From: Stichopus chloronotus
Lineage: Eukaryota > Echinodermata > Holothuroidea > Aspidochirotida > Stichopodidae
DNA: 64,000 nucleotides
Assembly (NCBI GenBank): GCA_021234535.1
Contig: CM037837.1
Coordinates: 2,852,001 to 2,916,000, forward strand
Reading direction: 5' to 3'
Part shown: positions 23,301 to 36,110 of the stretch, in pieces
Position numbering within the stretch: the stretch's first letter is position 1
Layout: each line of letters opens with the position of its first letter
Program-made: the position numbers and the translations under genes
The notes under the pieces: model-generated
What the model saw: the letters and a program-made list of their open reading frames with translations, nothing else
Told to the model about the DNA's origin: nothing
Databases searched by the model: none

Positions 23301-25824
23301 ATCCCTCAAGGTTTTTTTTTTTCTTTTTCTCTAAACTGAATCTACCTTTTAGAATCTTGTCCACGATCAAGTGTGTTGATCACTGACTTACAAACTCATT
23401 TGCTTTATTGCTACACCATTCTGCTTTGTGCCATCCATTTACGAGGCCTGATATCATTTCTCCTAACAATGTGTACAGTTTTTTTTCTGTTTGGCCTTGT
23501 GAAAAAGGAAAATCGTGTAGAAATTTTTCCCAACCTGTTTTGTAATCAGCTCTTAACCAGAAAGGTATTGAGTCAAAAGTATTAATAATATTTGTCATGA
23601 ATATTCGATGCTTACATTTTATCCAGAAGTTGAATAACCTGTGGATAATCATTGTTTCATAATTTTACATGCAAATGAGTTGCCATGGGCCAGGTTAAAT
23701 GATTCCAGTAAATGTTTTAGAGAAATTGTTACCTATATACCATGTTGTACTGTGTCATATTTAGTAAAGACAAGTAATGAATGAAAATTGGTTTGCAACT
23801 TATGCTTTTCTTACAGTTGACTCATGGAAATTACTAAAGAATATGATTTTGTTCTTTACTAGCTTTGCATTCTCAAATTGGAATAACGTGGTGGGGCGTG
23901 GGCAGGCTCTTGTTACCAAGAAAATTGTTAATGTCAGAAAATGTTGAGATAAAATTACACAATTTATGTGTGTGTTGATTGTCAGTGCAGGGGATGAATT
24001 CTAAATATTGTTATGGTGGCTTAAATTTTACCGAGGAGTAGATAGGACAAAAGTTCTATGTTCTTTTCATTATTGAGGAGGCAAGAAAATAAGTGGCTGT
24101 GCTGGTAAGATTTTTAAATTTGACAGGTGTTGATCGACTGATTAAGTTTGGGACTGCAAAAGATGAGCATTAAGTTGTAACTTTGAAAGCAACTAACAAA
24201 GGCAAAAGGGTAAAATGTTACTTCTTTTTAGCTTTGTACAATATGAAAATGTTGTATTCGTAGCCTTTCGGCCTAGTTTTGTCGGCCAAATGTGCTATTA
24301 CTCAAGTATCATTTTCACACTTCATATCCAAGCTTGTTGTCAAACTGCTTTTCTCCTCTGTTCCTAGTTTGCTGCTGCATGTGTGAATCTCTTCTTGTGA
24401 TTGCGCTCCCTTAGCCTACTCGGTGAAAGGAGTTGAATACAATAGCAAGTTAGCATTATCATATTGCGCTACAAGAGACCGGTTCATGTCTAAGGTGTTA
24501 TTCCGTATTCTCATTATATTTCTGAAAGTCGAGGATTCAAATACAAAAGTGAGGGGACACAAGTATGAAAATTTCTGGCTCCAAGGAACTTGCAAATTAC
24601 CTTGAAATAAGGATGGTGCCCGCAGCTTTAAACATTATTGGTAGAGAAAGTCTTTTGCCTTTAGATGATTGTTTAATCCAAGAACATTAACCAAAGTAGG
24701 CAAGACAGCAAACAGACATTTCTGTGATTTTGCTCTGTTTAATTTGTGGTGGAAGTGCAAATATTGAATAACTCATGGAAACGTTGCCATCCCACAAAGA
24801 GAAGCAGTTGGGGGAGGGGTGAAACTTTAAGTCTGATTACATTTTCAGATCAGTCAAGTCAAGGCAATGGAGACCTGCAAGCTGCACTGATGTTGGCGAT
24901 GATTTTGTGGTGGTACCTCTTGGGTCAGTGAACCTCTTTGTTTTGATTTTTCCTCAGTGATATTGTTTCCTTTCCAGAAGTGTCAGTGAAGTACTTTCTT
25001 TATTCTCTCATTGTGGGCTTGAAATACTGATTCACCAAAGTTTGTCTTTCAATAAACAGTTGGCTATTTAATGTATCTCTTCATATCATAGTTTGAATAT
25101 TGTAATTACGTTTTGCCAGGAGGATTTTTGATGTATTATTATCAGTTTTGCAAAATAATTGGTTGTCTTTTTGCATAGTGTAACAATTACAGTCATGCAT
25201 GCTTACACAAGAATAACAAAGACCCCATTCAAGATTGTCACTAGTTGTACCCTAATAACATGCCAAATTGTTGATGCTGAACAAGCAGTTTGTGCAACCA
25301 CACCATTTCTTTTTTAATAGTAAGGCTCACCTTGTTGCTACACCTCACCGCCATAGGTCAGTTTTGTCACCTCATGCTGAATGGCAGGGGTATTTGGTGT
25401 CATGTCCTGAGACAAAACCTGTAATATCTAGCATGGAAAGGGTCTGTTCTATATTTTTGCACATTCCATAACATGAACCAACTAACACCACTTTTACAGT
25501 GGTTTAGTGCAGTCTTTGTTGAATGCTTGTCAGTCAGGTCATCCTGATTTTGAGACCAAGGTTTCCATGGCCTGGAAAAGTTGTGAAATTGTGTTTTCAC
25601 CTTCCAAGGCCTGAAAAGTTATGGAACTCTGTAAAAATGACAAAAGTCATGAAATTTAGAACAGATTTGCTGAAATTTTACGCATTGAGAAAATTCACCT
25701 TGCGTCTTCATCTTTGAGCCATTATTCATCATATTAAAGTTGTGTGCTTCTATTAGCAAATGTTCATGCAAAGTAATGAAAGATTACTTTCTCAGGGTGC
25801 ACTGAGGAACCCTCCTTAAGGTTA
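23301..25824. other. Intergenic, no recognised feature
   Basis: AT-rich sequence with only short, overlapping ORFs. No repeat family seen elsewhere in the window and no gene. Confidence 0.5.
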
Positions 25825-26115
25825 TGTGTTGCAGCAGTTCCACAGCTAAGTTTTGTGCTACAGTAGTTCCATAGCTGCTATGCAGAATAGCAGTTACGTG
25901 TTACAGTAGTTTAATAGCTGCTATACAGAAAAGCAGTTATGTGTTACAGTAGTTCCATAGCTGCTATACAGTATAGCAGTTTTGTTTTGCAGTAGTCCCA
26001 TAGTTGCTATGCAGCACCCTTATAGCCACGTTTTCAGAACATGTCATCCTCCTGCCGTGGTTACGCCACAACCTTGGGTGAAACATGTCATCCACCTTAC
26101 CATGGTTACACCTTT
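25825..26115. repeat. 43 bp hairpin-forming tandem repeat and a 55 bp duplication
   Basis: From about 25825 to 26020 a unit 'acagtagttccatagctgc' + 'tatacagaatagcagtta' recurs three to five times at about 43 bp. Each unit contains ctgctat..atagcag, a 7 bp stem around 5 nt. Directly after it, 'acatgtcatcc' with 'ccatggttac' occurs twice (26040-26110). Confidence 0.85.
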
Positions 26116-27976
26116 GCCTAGGTTCCCTCCAGTTTACTAGCATTGCTTCCTCATTGTTGAGTCATCTCTGGTTTATTTAAAGACCTTGAGGATATAGCTG
26201 TATATGCTTGATGAGTTGTGTACCATTAACAGCAGTGTCAACCGATTGTGAGCGTTTGACACAGCAGCTTATCTCGATTTCAAGCAAAAGGTTCAGAGAA
26301 CTGTAAGGGAAATGAGGCATGTGTTTGACAGGAAAAAAAAACAAACACCGTTCTGAAACCATTATTTGTGGAGACAGAATTGTAGATTATTCAACAGAAG
26401 GAAGGGTGGTGGCGGCCTTTCAAAAATGAAGTTTGTCCCACAGAAATTCGGTCATTATGTGTTCAAGCCCATTAGAGACTCATGGAGACTGGTCCTTACT
26501 TTGGACTTTCATCTGGTGTCACGTGACCAGATTTACACTTACTACTTGCTTCACTGGCCTCAGTTTCTCACAGGTGACTTTTATGGAGACGTACACATAA
26601 TGGTTATGTGTTTCTCAAGAATTTGCTGCCCTGAAACTTTCAAAAATTCAACTGATGCTTCTTCTGGAATTTATGGTATGCATGTTTTGAGAGCTGAAGC
26701 TCATCTTGCTAGCAGTCATACCTCAGTGACTCAATAGCCTGTCACAAATTTCATGCCTAGAAACATCCTCAGCTTCCTAGGGTGCTATGTCTTTCTCCTG
26801 TATGTCTTATATCTAGCTTCACCGTAAAAGGGTGTACACTGAGGCTGGTAACAGAAGAGGAAGAGGGGTGTGGAGGAAGGCAATTTATCTCTATAGCAAT
26901 AACTGCTTTGGTGAAGTTACTATAAGTTGTTACAATAAGTTTGCAGTTGGACATCTTTGCTGTGTGCAGTTGCTTTTGCATGTTGACATTTAACATCATT
27001 TATTCAAGAGATGTAGGACATCTTATGTGGTTCATGTTTGAGTCAAGATGGTCACTTTTCTGTTACCTGTTTGGAGATTACCAAAAATTTCAAGAAGTTA
27101 TAGCAGAACAGTTTACCTTTAAGCCCCTCACCAAGTGATGACTAGACTGTACTTTGCAAAACTTACATTTCAAAGATGAGCCGAATTCTTCTTGTCCTGT
27201 GAGGAATTCCATCATATTGCAGGAAATTAATCTTTGAGGTTGAATTTAATTTGGAGCATCCAAGAATTTCAATATGCTGTCTTCATTGCAATTTGCATCA
27301 TTGCAAAAGATTTCAATAGTTTTGCTGACCAAGATGTCCGTATCTTAATAAATTTTAAGTGACATTTGCACAGTCTGGGTATACTATCAGTGGCTTATAT
27401 CAGTAGTGTAATTAACATAAAAAAGGATTGTATATTTCGAGATGTTTAAGTTGTAGTTGTATGGTGTTACTGAAATCTTTAAAATTTCTAAGAGTTAATC
27501 TTTGAGCTTATTATGTGACATCTGGACATTTTAATATACTATTCTTGATACCAATAATATAATTAAAATGTTAACCATTTTGTCTCACTTGGGTTTGTTT
27601 TTTTTTCTATGTTTATTGTTAAAATTAAGACAGTATTGTAAATGATCTATGACCTCTACTAAAACCAAAATGCTGCTTGAATTTCAAGTACCAGTACAGT
27701 ATAGGATTTGCCACATCTTCAGTCCGTTGATAAGGTTATCATGCGTGCAAGATTTGAAAAGGAAAAGCGCAGTCACTTCAATATATATTAGTGTAGTTGT
27801 CATTCCTTATTCATGGATGGCTCTTTTGAATCAGATGAGATACATTTGTCACTGGATTGCTAAATTTATGCAAGTTATTTGCTTACTTTGAATATCATGA
27901 ATGATTGTAAGGGATAAAAAGCGGATTTGTGAGATTTAGCCAATGCTTTACAATAACAAGAGCCCAAGGGCACTGT
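26116..27976. other. Intergenic, no recognised feature
   Basis: Includes a 123-codon ORF at 26366-26737 (+) with no signal peptide, domain or repeat that I recognise; it is probably chance. The rest is AT-rich. Confidence 0.5.
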
Positions 27977-29185
27977 GGTTCCTTGCACAAATGGAGAGCA
28001 CATAATGTAAATTATGAAGTGAAAGGGAGCATATTGCATTACTTTGTACAATAGCCCATATGGTCCATTTCTGACCATGAACTCTCACTTTTGTAACATA
28101 AAATCTGTAGAGAGAAAAACATATTTCATGCTTTTATGAAATGGCCCATTTCAGACATAGGACCCCAAACATGACAAACATGCACCCACATGGAGCCACT
28201 TCCATAGCACTAATGTGACCATCAACAGTGTAATACATGCAATCTGTAAGAGAAGAAGTATTTTGCATGATTTCACAACAGACTATGGGCACTATGGTTC
28301 CTTGTACTTGAAATACACATACTGTAAAAAGATATGCCTGAATTCATAAATATCAAAAAAGCCATTTCAATTAATGCAATGAATTGAAGATGTTGATTTA
28401 GAACTGCAATATACAGTAAAGCAATATTCCATTCATTTTACAAAACACAAACAGCTGTAGATCTCTGCAAATTGCAATAAGGCTTATCACATCTATGCCC
28501 CTTTAAAGTCCATCAATCTGGCAATATGCCCTGGAGGGAACTCCTGGGGTCTAGTTTACACTGGTAAGAACACCAACTAACCTATTTTCTTACATTGTGT
28601 TCTGCCCTCTTCACTAATTGAAAAGACACATGAATGAACACACTAGCACTCACGCACATGGAGGTAAACTGATCCAGCCAAAACTTGTCTGGTGTGACCA
28701 CCTACAGTACTGCAAACGGCACATTGCTGCTTCTTCATTTGATCAAGAAACTGCTAACTCAAGCAGTACTTCCATGATGCACTGGAGGGGGACTGATGGA
28801 ACATATGAGCATCCGTAGCATAGCAAGGTTTTCAGACTTATGTCCCCAGATGACCTTTGACCTCCACCAAAAACAATAGGGCACACCTTCAGTCTCAATA
28901 TGGCAAACCTACATACCAAGGTTGACTTTCATCTGACTTTCCCTTATTGAGTTACAGCGTACCCAAGCAAAACAGACTTTTGCCCCCAGTTCCCCAGATG
29001 ACCTTTGACCTCCACCAAAATGATAGGGCACACCTTCTCAATATGGCGAACCTACATACCAAGTTTGACTTTTATCTGACTTTCCCCTATTGAGTTAGAG
29101 TGAACCTAAGCAAGTGTCACAGATGCACACACACATGCCAACCTGACTGCATAGGTTCCTTTGCTGACGCAAGGAACCAAAAATC
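27977..29185. mobile_element. Non-autonomous element of the AGGTCA-repeat family, matched GGTTCCTTGC ends
   Basis: The left end reads GGTTCCTTGC (27977-27986) and the right end GCAAGGAACC (29169-29178), an inverted terminal pair. Near the right end are two ~136 bp units containing 'gatgacctttgacctccacc' and 'cctacataccaag', then a CA-rich stretch and 'ctgcataggttcctttgc', as in the 39.3 and 52.2 kb elements. No transposase is encoded. A target duplication is not obvious. A second, diverged left-end-like sequence lies near 28.29 kb. Confidence 0.6.
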
Positions 29186-31528
29186 AGGGTGACTGTCCAC
29201 TATTCCATTAAATAACTTGACCTTTTCACCCCAGATAACCTTTGACCCACAAACAAACAGGTGCTCATCACCCCAGACAATCCCAAATCTCTCAGCCACT
29301 CCCAAGGTCCATCTAGAACTCCTTACAGGTTCTTGTGCAAGTACATTCCTAATATTTAAGTGCTCCACATCCTAATGTGTGGACAAATTCCATGTGTGAT
29401 GAAAACACTCTGCCCCCCTGTGCTGTGGAATATGAAATTCTCTGCATCTTTTAAATTTGCTCTCAAGCAAAGTGCAGAGTTGAGAATTTTGCTTACCTAA
29501 ATGTAGCATGGAGTGATGAGTGACTGTATTAAAGGGAGTGGCTACTGGGGAAGTTGATACTTCATAAAAAAAAGAAAAGGAATTCTATCCGTCAAAACCG
29601 TATCTTAATACATGTTTGGTTCAGAAGTTACGAAGAATGTTTTTTAAGAAATACTTCAAAATGGTACATTGCATAATGTGGACTTTGTGATGTAACACAG
29701 GCACAACTACTTTGATATCCTTTTCTTTTTGTGATAATCTTGATGTCTTTAAAAGGAGCATTACAGAAGGATGAGTAGTGTGACCACAATATTTTAAGCT
29801 AAATCTATATACAATCTACACAATCTACATCTTCACTGGTGTCAAATTTCAATGTTAAGTGAGGACTTAACCTTGACAGAAAAACAGACTTCTTGCAATA
29901 ATTTGACTCTGCTGCATGGCATTTTGGTAACCTTGAAGGAGGCTAGGAATCTTTCTTGACATAAGAGAAGTCAAAGATAGGAAGTCTCTCTTTAAACAGC
30001 AATATTTTGAGACAGGAGCATGATATTCGATTGGTGCATGAAATGCCTGCAGGAGAAATTATCCTTTCATTTATTAACCTGTTCAATTTTCAGCAAAATT
30101 TGCCTACAATGTTCAAGGTGGTGCACCATCATGCTTCGCGTGAGATTTGTGCATTTGTTCATTCTAGAGACACCTACCTTGTTTACAAAGATCCCTTCAC
30201 AAACATTCACACACCGCATGATTAAAAAGGCTACAATTTTGTCCCAGTTGTACAATTAGAAAAAAAAACCAACCTTGCAAAAAGCTAGCTGTTGTGAGAT
30301 GTTAAGTGACACATTGGGTTTTCCCTAAAATGAAGACCATGTCAAATTTCCCTACTTGCTTTAAGAATGATCTTCAGGAACGGGAATCTCAGCCTCTTCC
30401 CTTACCTTTTGAAACAAACACAAGGCTGGACAGAGGATGAACCATTTGGTTTACCAAATTCTTTGTTATTGATTTAATTTCTATCCATCTTCACAGTACA
30501 CAGTCAGAGATAGACCTAGTCTTTGGACTGTACGGCCATGTTAAAGACAGCGAAATACAAATCAAATGTGACTAAAATGACATTAAAACAAAAGAGCTGA
30601 AATAGCCTTATAGTTTACAATAAATTTGAGGCATGTTTCAGGGTTCACCTCTCAACGATGACCCAAGTCTGCAGGTTTCCATAATAGTTGTGACATAAAT
30701 ATAAACCAGAATGCAAAAATGCACTCTGGTTTCAATGACATAAGTTACAGTCATATAGATGCACGCAGTAATTAATACACGAGCAACACAATATGCAGGT
30801 TACGATTTTTCAAACCAAAAATCCAACTCCGTGGTGATGAGAAAAACGATGCTTAGCTTCTAAAGAGATTACATGAGGTTACACTGTAATATGTTTGTGC
30901 TTCTAAGATTCTTTTCTGGATTCTGGAAAACCTTGTCTGAATGATTGCAGCAACATTAACTAATTTCAGATTGAGACGAGTCAATATCACATACTTCTAG
31001 GCTTTGTGTCAGCAAGAATCATGCACTTCTAACGGGATCAGAGTATTGACAAGGGGATAACTGCATTTCTTACGGAGAAGTCTAATGGACTCCTGTGGAT
31101 GATTTCCCGGTGGATAGTTCCAAGAAAAGCGGTCCATCAGACCCTGAATCTAGGGATTAAAAGGTTGAACACATTTAAAGGTAACAGGTGGGATTGATTC
31201 AAGACAAGGGGCCAGCCTGAACGTTTTACACCACCACTGATGTAACACTGTGCAGATCAACTTTAGGCTGCAAAATCCCTCAGGCAAAAGAAATATTGAA
31301 TTTTGTTTTTGATATGACAACTGAGGTATCATAGAAACCCTACTTCAGTTTTTCAAGTTTCACAGACTGAAGTCACAGCACATCATTGATGTGGCTTGCC
31401 TAAGTAAAAGAGAGAATCACCCAAGTAGAGAAGCTCACCACTTTCACAGGTACATTCCATATAAGATGGATTAAGATGGATTAATTGGTTGACTTGTTAT
31501 GATATTGAAGGCATTCATCAGTACATCT
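29186..31528. other. Intergenic and likely 3' flank of the DNAJC30-type gene
   Basis: No gene recognised. The part adjoining 31.5 kb would be the 3'UTR of the minus-strand J-protein gene, but I see no clear AATAAA on the minus strand close to its stop, so the mRNA end is unknown. Confidence 0.45.
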
Positions 31529-32206
31529 CTACTTCTTTTTGGATTTTGGAGCAGAAGCACTGGGGTCATTCAAAGGGCCCTTTCCTAATAATTTAAAAGA
31601 ACCAACAGCAAATCCTAAACACATCAAAGCTATAAGAACGAAAGGAGTCTTCTGAGCTCGATCCTGAAGTGCCTTATATTCGTCAGCTCTCATCTGTTTG
31701 TACTTTTTCTCTTCCTGGTGTTTGTCGATGTTTTCCCGGTACCGCTTCTTCAGGAACTCGTCTATCACATGCTCGGTGTGGGAGCTCCTGAAGGTAGCAG
31801 TGAACTGGTCCCCCATGTCTCGAGCAGATGGACCCGTCTGGGCCTGCGGTTCTGCATGGTGAGGCCGGTGTCCCATTCTGTCCCTGGTGCTGAGTATGCC
31901 CTGGTCGTACCTCCTCCTGAGTTTGCTGTTACCGAGGACGCTGTAGGCTTCATTGATCTTGGAGAACATTTCCTGAGAATCCTTTGAGCCTTTGTTATGG
32001 TCCGGATGGTACTGTTTGGACAGTTTGTAGTAAGCTGATTTTATTTGTGCTTGTGTGGCACTATCCTCCAGTCCGAGGACGTGATAAAAGTTAAAGGCAT
32101 TGTACGTACAGTAGCTAGTCTGTTGTACATGATGATGATTTGCGCAACATGCAGACGTCAGTCTCCACGGTAAGGACCACCAGTGTTGCTTCTGTAGTTG
32201 TTGCAT
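31529..32206 (-). CDS. DNAJC30: DNAJC30-type mitochondrial J-domain protein, 225 aa
   Basis: A single open exon with an in-frame TAA just upstream of the ATG, so this is the first possible start. The N-terminus is basic and aromatic with no acidic residue for 40 aa (WWSLPWRLTS), fitting a mitochondrial presequence. The J domain runs from about 38 to 103 (NFYHVLGLEDSAT ... LRRRYDQG) with the HPD triad at 67-69, needed to stimulate Hsp70 ATPase. A charged linker (about 145-186) precedes one membrane segment at about 187-207 (TPFVLIALMCLGFAVGSF) and a basic tail ending KSKKK. This order and length match human DNAJC30 (226 aa, also intronless), an inner-membrane J protein linked to ATP synthase and complex I maintenance. 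The family call rests on layout; another mitochondrial type III J protein is a weaker alternative. Confidence 0.9.
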   Translation of the reverse strand: MQQLQKQHWWSLPWRLTSACCANHHHVQQTSYCTYNAFNFYHVLGLEDSATQAQIKSAYYKLSKQYHPDHNKGSKDSQEMFSKINEAYSVLGNSKLRRRYDQGILSTRDRMGHRPHHAEPQAQTGPSARDMGDQFTATFRSSHTEHVIDEFLKKRYRENIDKHQEEKKYKQMRADEYKALQDRAQKTPFVLIALMCLGFAVGSFKLLGKGPLNDPSASAPKSKKK

Positions 32207-34067
32207 TTTTTAAACCTGTGTATATGTAAAGTAAGCACAAAACTAGATTTACATGAAAGTTACATTGAAACTGAGGGTGAACTACGGAAACTTTCTCATC
32301 TACTGAATATGTAATCCTGTGTTAAAACACCTCAGATGAAAATATCAAGGCATGTTTCAATAAGGTTTCAAAATCACACAGTCAATCAAATCAAAACTAC
32401 TGTAGCTTGCCCTCTTGATAACACAGACTTTAAGATATCAATGTTCCGTGGTATTGGTCCCTCGGTTAACTTCATGTGCAACAAAACTTCTTTTTTGAAT
32501 GAGTTCCTAAATTTGCATCAACTTAGGTACTGGTTATGCCAAGGTCGCAAAACCCTCATACCCATCATACATTCACATTGTGATAGCACTAGATATTGAA
32601 GTATTAAATTAGGTGTAAATTTTAAAGAGAAACAGAAGATGCTTTATCAATGTGGGGAGATGACATCACTCCTGCCTGCTCCAGTCAACTGTTGGTAACA
32701 AATGTGGCAACTTCAACTGCTCATATCTCTGGAACCACACATGGGAACTGAATGGAAGTTTCACTGTAATGGTCAGATTAACTTACTCTTCAACATATCA
32801 AAGCTATATTTGTGGCTAGACCATCCTTTTAATCAACGGAGATGTTTATGAATGTACATCATGCGAATTGTTTTACTTTCCCCTGGAGCTGTATGGTATA
32901 CTAAATTTATTCATGTACAATCCCATGCACCAAAGATCTTTGTGTGACAGGTTGTATTTTCAAGTATGGCAGTTAGCATACAACCCAAATCATGTCATTT
33001 GATGTAACTTGAAATATGGGGATCACTAGGTTGACTTGATGTGCACTACACTGGCATTAGCCCTCACTATTAATTAATGAAACCTCTGTAATTTCGAAAA
33101 TTTTGAGAGTGATTTTGTAGCTTGCCCAATTAATTCTAGACTGAAGCCAAGGTAACTTTGGCCACAAAGTTTTCTTCGAGAGATGCCGAGAGCTTTTCTC
33201 ATTCATGAATACCACAAAAAGGTGTTAAAAACAGACACTGCAGCTTGTTTGCTAAGGGTTGACTGCGTATCATATTTCAACACATCATGTTAGGTGCGAC
33301 GATGGTTTCTTCAAAGTTTGATATTGATTGTAACGTTTATACTTGAAACCTGCACAGCATGTACTCATCATTATTAATGTATTCTTTTTTATCATTTTTT
33401 GTCTGTGGCGTTTTTCCTGATGGTTGACTGTTCAATCACAGATTCAAACAAGTACCTGTTCCGAAAACATTCTTGCCACGTCTTTAATGAGAATTGTAGG
33501 ATCGTGAATGCGAGGCAAATTTCCAGGAAATATGTATACACTAAACCATAGTGGCATACGCTGTCTTATGCTTTACAAGTAACACTAAAACCTACACTTA
33601 AAATGTCTACCGTATGTGGCATATATGTTGTTTTTACTTTTTATTTTCATACAAATAAAAGTCAGCCCAAGCAGGACTCTTTCCTGAAGTATCCATACAT
33701 AGAAGCATTGTGTTAGCAACAACTGTGAACTTGCAATTTACATTAACATGAAAACACTGCCAATGCTATAGTACATACAGGTATCACATTACTCATTGGC
33801 ACTAAGGAGTAACAACGTTACTGGCAGAAGTAACGAACTTTACATTGGCATGGAAAACAGTTACAGCATTAATGCATGGAATGGTATTGCCTGTTACCAA
33901 GCTTTATACTGCACTGAAAAGTGAACACAATGAAATCACAATCCACAAGAGATTAAAAAAAAAAACACAGATTTAGGACCATAATTTGAAGGGAAAACAT
34001 TGTTTTAGACACGCAGATGGTACTGTCATTCCATTTTTTGTAGCACGAGCAAAAAATTGTAATTTAC
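32207..34067. other. Upstream of the J-protein gene; contains a dispersed repeat copy
   Basis: The J-protein promoter should lie near 32.2-32.5 kb, but I cannot point to a core element. At 32845-33010 a block ('ttgttttactttcccctgg', 'ccaaagatctttgtgtgaca', 'aggttgtattttc') is repeated in diverged form at 34334-34525. No coding region. Confidence 0.5.
32845..33010 (+). repeat. Dispersed repeat, copy 1 of 2
   Basis: Shares landmarks 'aaatttattca', 'gccaaagatct' (accaaagatct here), 'tgtgtgaaaggttgtattt' and 'atgtcattt' with 34334-34525 in the same orientation. Function unknown. Confidence 0.7.
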
Positions 34068-34277
34068 ATCCTTTTTTATTGTTTTTAAATAATCGGTTTA
34101 CATAACCAGTATTGCACAAAATTTTTACCGATTTCGATTTTATACCAATTATGCAATAATAATTATTGTTTGATCCTTTTTTATTGTTTTTAAATAATCG
34201 GTTTACATAACCAGTATTCCACAAAATTTTTACCGATTTCGATTTTATACCAATTATGCAATAATAATTATTGTTTG
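34068..34277 (+). repeat. Near-perfect 105 bp tandem duplication
   Basis: 34068-34172 and 34173-34277 are two adjacent copies of one 105 bp AT-rich unit ('atccttttttattg' ... 'aataattattgtttg'). They differ at essentially one base (attgcac versus attccac), implying a recent event. Confidence 0.97.
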
Positions 34278-34333
34278 AACACTACTGTATTCTGAAGTTT
34301 TGTGTGATGAAAATTTCCTTTTTTTTATCAATA

Positions 34334-34525
34334 GAGATGTTTATAATTGTGTGCCGTGGAAACTGTTTTACTTTTCCCATGGGGTGGTGAGTTACACCAT
34401 ACAGCAAATTTATTCACATACATTTCCATATGCCAAAGATCTCTGTGTGAAAGGTTGTATTTTCCAGCATGCTGTACATGGCAGTTGGCACACAACTTAA
34501 ACCATATCATTTGGGTGTCACTTTC
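34334..34525 (+). repeat. Dispersed repeat, copy 2 of 2
   Basis: Diverged partner of 32845-33010, about 1.5 kb away in the same orientation; the 105 bp duplication lies between them. Confidence 0.7.
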
Positions 34526-34799
34526 CACATCTACATGGCAACTAAAGACTTAATGTAGTTACATTAAACTGAATCAGTAAAAGTAAATGTGCGCAGTAAC
34601 AATGCTAAAGGGAGTTGATTTGCTATTGAAAGTGCGAGTGGGGCAATCGAAATCTGGCCAAAACTTTTTCTCCTAATGGTGGCATGAGCATGGGGGAAGA
34701 AAAATATTTGGTGGGTGAGTGCCCACAGGATTATCTACAGTAAGCGGATCGCTGCCACCATCGGTCGGTGTGGAGGGTAGAAAATATTTGGTTTTGCAA

Positions 34800-35010
34800 A
34801 CACCCCCACAGGTGGCTGGAAATGGCGATGCCCTGGTGTTCTAACCTGCATGTACAAACCTTGAAATAAGGATCTCATGTATGCAATTTTGCAATAAAAA
34901 GGGAAAATCAGTCTAAAAAAGAATATCGATATCAGATGGGTGGATATGATACAAGAATCATAATTGACTTGTGCATCTGCTTTCACTTCTTTTTTCTCAA
35001 CCCATTTAAC
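34800..35010 (+). repeat. Single copy of the left-end dispersed family
   Basis: 'ctgcatgtacaaaccttgaaataaggat', 'aaagggaaaatca', 'gatatgatacaagaatca' and 'ttgtgcatc' match, in order, the units at 1-1160. Confidence 0.7.
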
Positions 35011-35439
35011 TAAAATTTGAGGCTGAGCCCCCCTCTTTCCCATTCTGAGACCACTGGCCTACTGTAAGCAGTTTCAGCAAAGGGTTGAAGTGGGGCAGGA
35101 CAGAGTAATGGCTCCACCCGGATCGTATTTTGTTTTCTACATGGATCGTCATCAAAGTGGAGCGCAGTGCACCATTTGTTGGGCATAATGTACCGAGAAA
35201 AAAATTGATCAAAGTACCTCTTAGATTGCAAGAGATGGCATTTTCCAGTTTCGCTTGTTAAATTCAGCTAAATGCATGAATTCTGAACACAAGTTTCTCA
35301 GGAAATTTACTGTGACATTTAGAACAGTGAAGAGGTTGTGGACAAATGTGTAAGTCTCCTCTCCTCTTAAAAAACGGGAGGAACATGTGACCCCAAGTCG
35401 ACACCCATGACAATCCTTATTTGTCACTAAGTTAGCTGA

Positions 35440-36110
35440 TGGACAATCCGGTAAATAAGCACAAATCCAAAGCTTATTTAACCGACTGACAGTTAAAAGC
35501 ACCACCAAAATCCTTATTTAGCCAAATTAAAAACGGGTAAATAAGCACCATTGAAAGGAATATTTAACTAACGATCTATTTAATAAGAACAAGCTTATAT
35601 TTCTGACTGACAATCAAGTAAGCACCCCAATATTTAAAGGCCGTAACTCATCACCCTAAGCTATATTTTTACTTTCTGGAAAGCAAAACTCTCAACTGGT
35701 TCAAAGTTACAGTGATCTTTGATTGACAGCAAATTCGAAAGATGCAGAGTTGCTCATATTACACAGCGTACACATGGATCCATTGTCTTGATTTCACATG
35801 TAGAGGAATTTAAGACAGGCTGAGGGAGGGATTAGACATTGGTGGTTGGGAGAATCGAAACTGTCTGGGGTGATGAGTTTTAGTCTTTAACCACATTTCG
35901 GTACATAACCACAGCGAAATGCTTCTTTAACCTACTGACGATCGGGTGATTAAGCACTGCAGAAAGTTTTATGCAACCGGCTGACAATCAGGTAAATAAG
36001 CACCGCAAAAACACTTATGCAAACGACTCTTATTTAACCGATGATCGGGTGTAATAAGCAATACTGTCATCACTATTCGCCCAAAGATCAGGTGAATAGC
36101 TTCCATCTTT
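35440..36110. repeat. Degenerate 'ggtaaataagcacc' repeats in two clusters
   Basis: Variants of 'ctgacaatcaggtaaataagcacc' followed by 'cttatttaaccga' recur at 35440-35640 and 35885-36110, with a unit of about 45-60 bp. About 250 bp of ordinary sequence separates them. Confidence 0.65.

Noticed and set aside
26366..26737. 123-codon + strand ORF
   Set aside because: No recognisable domain, signal peptide or splice context, and the length is possible by chance in this AT-rich DNA.
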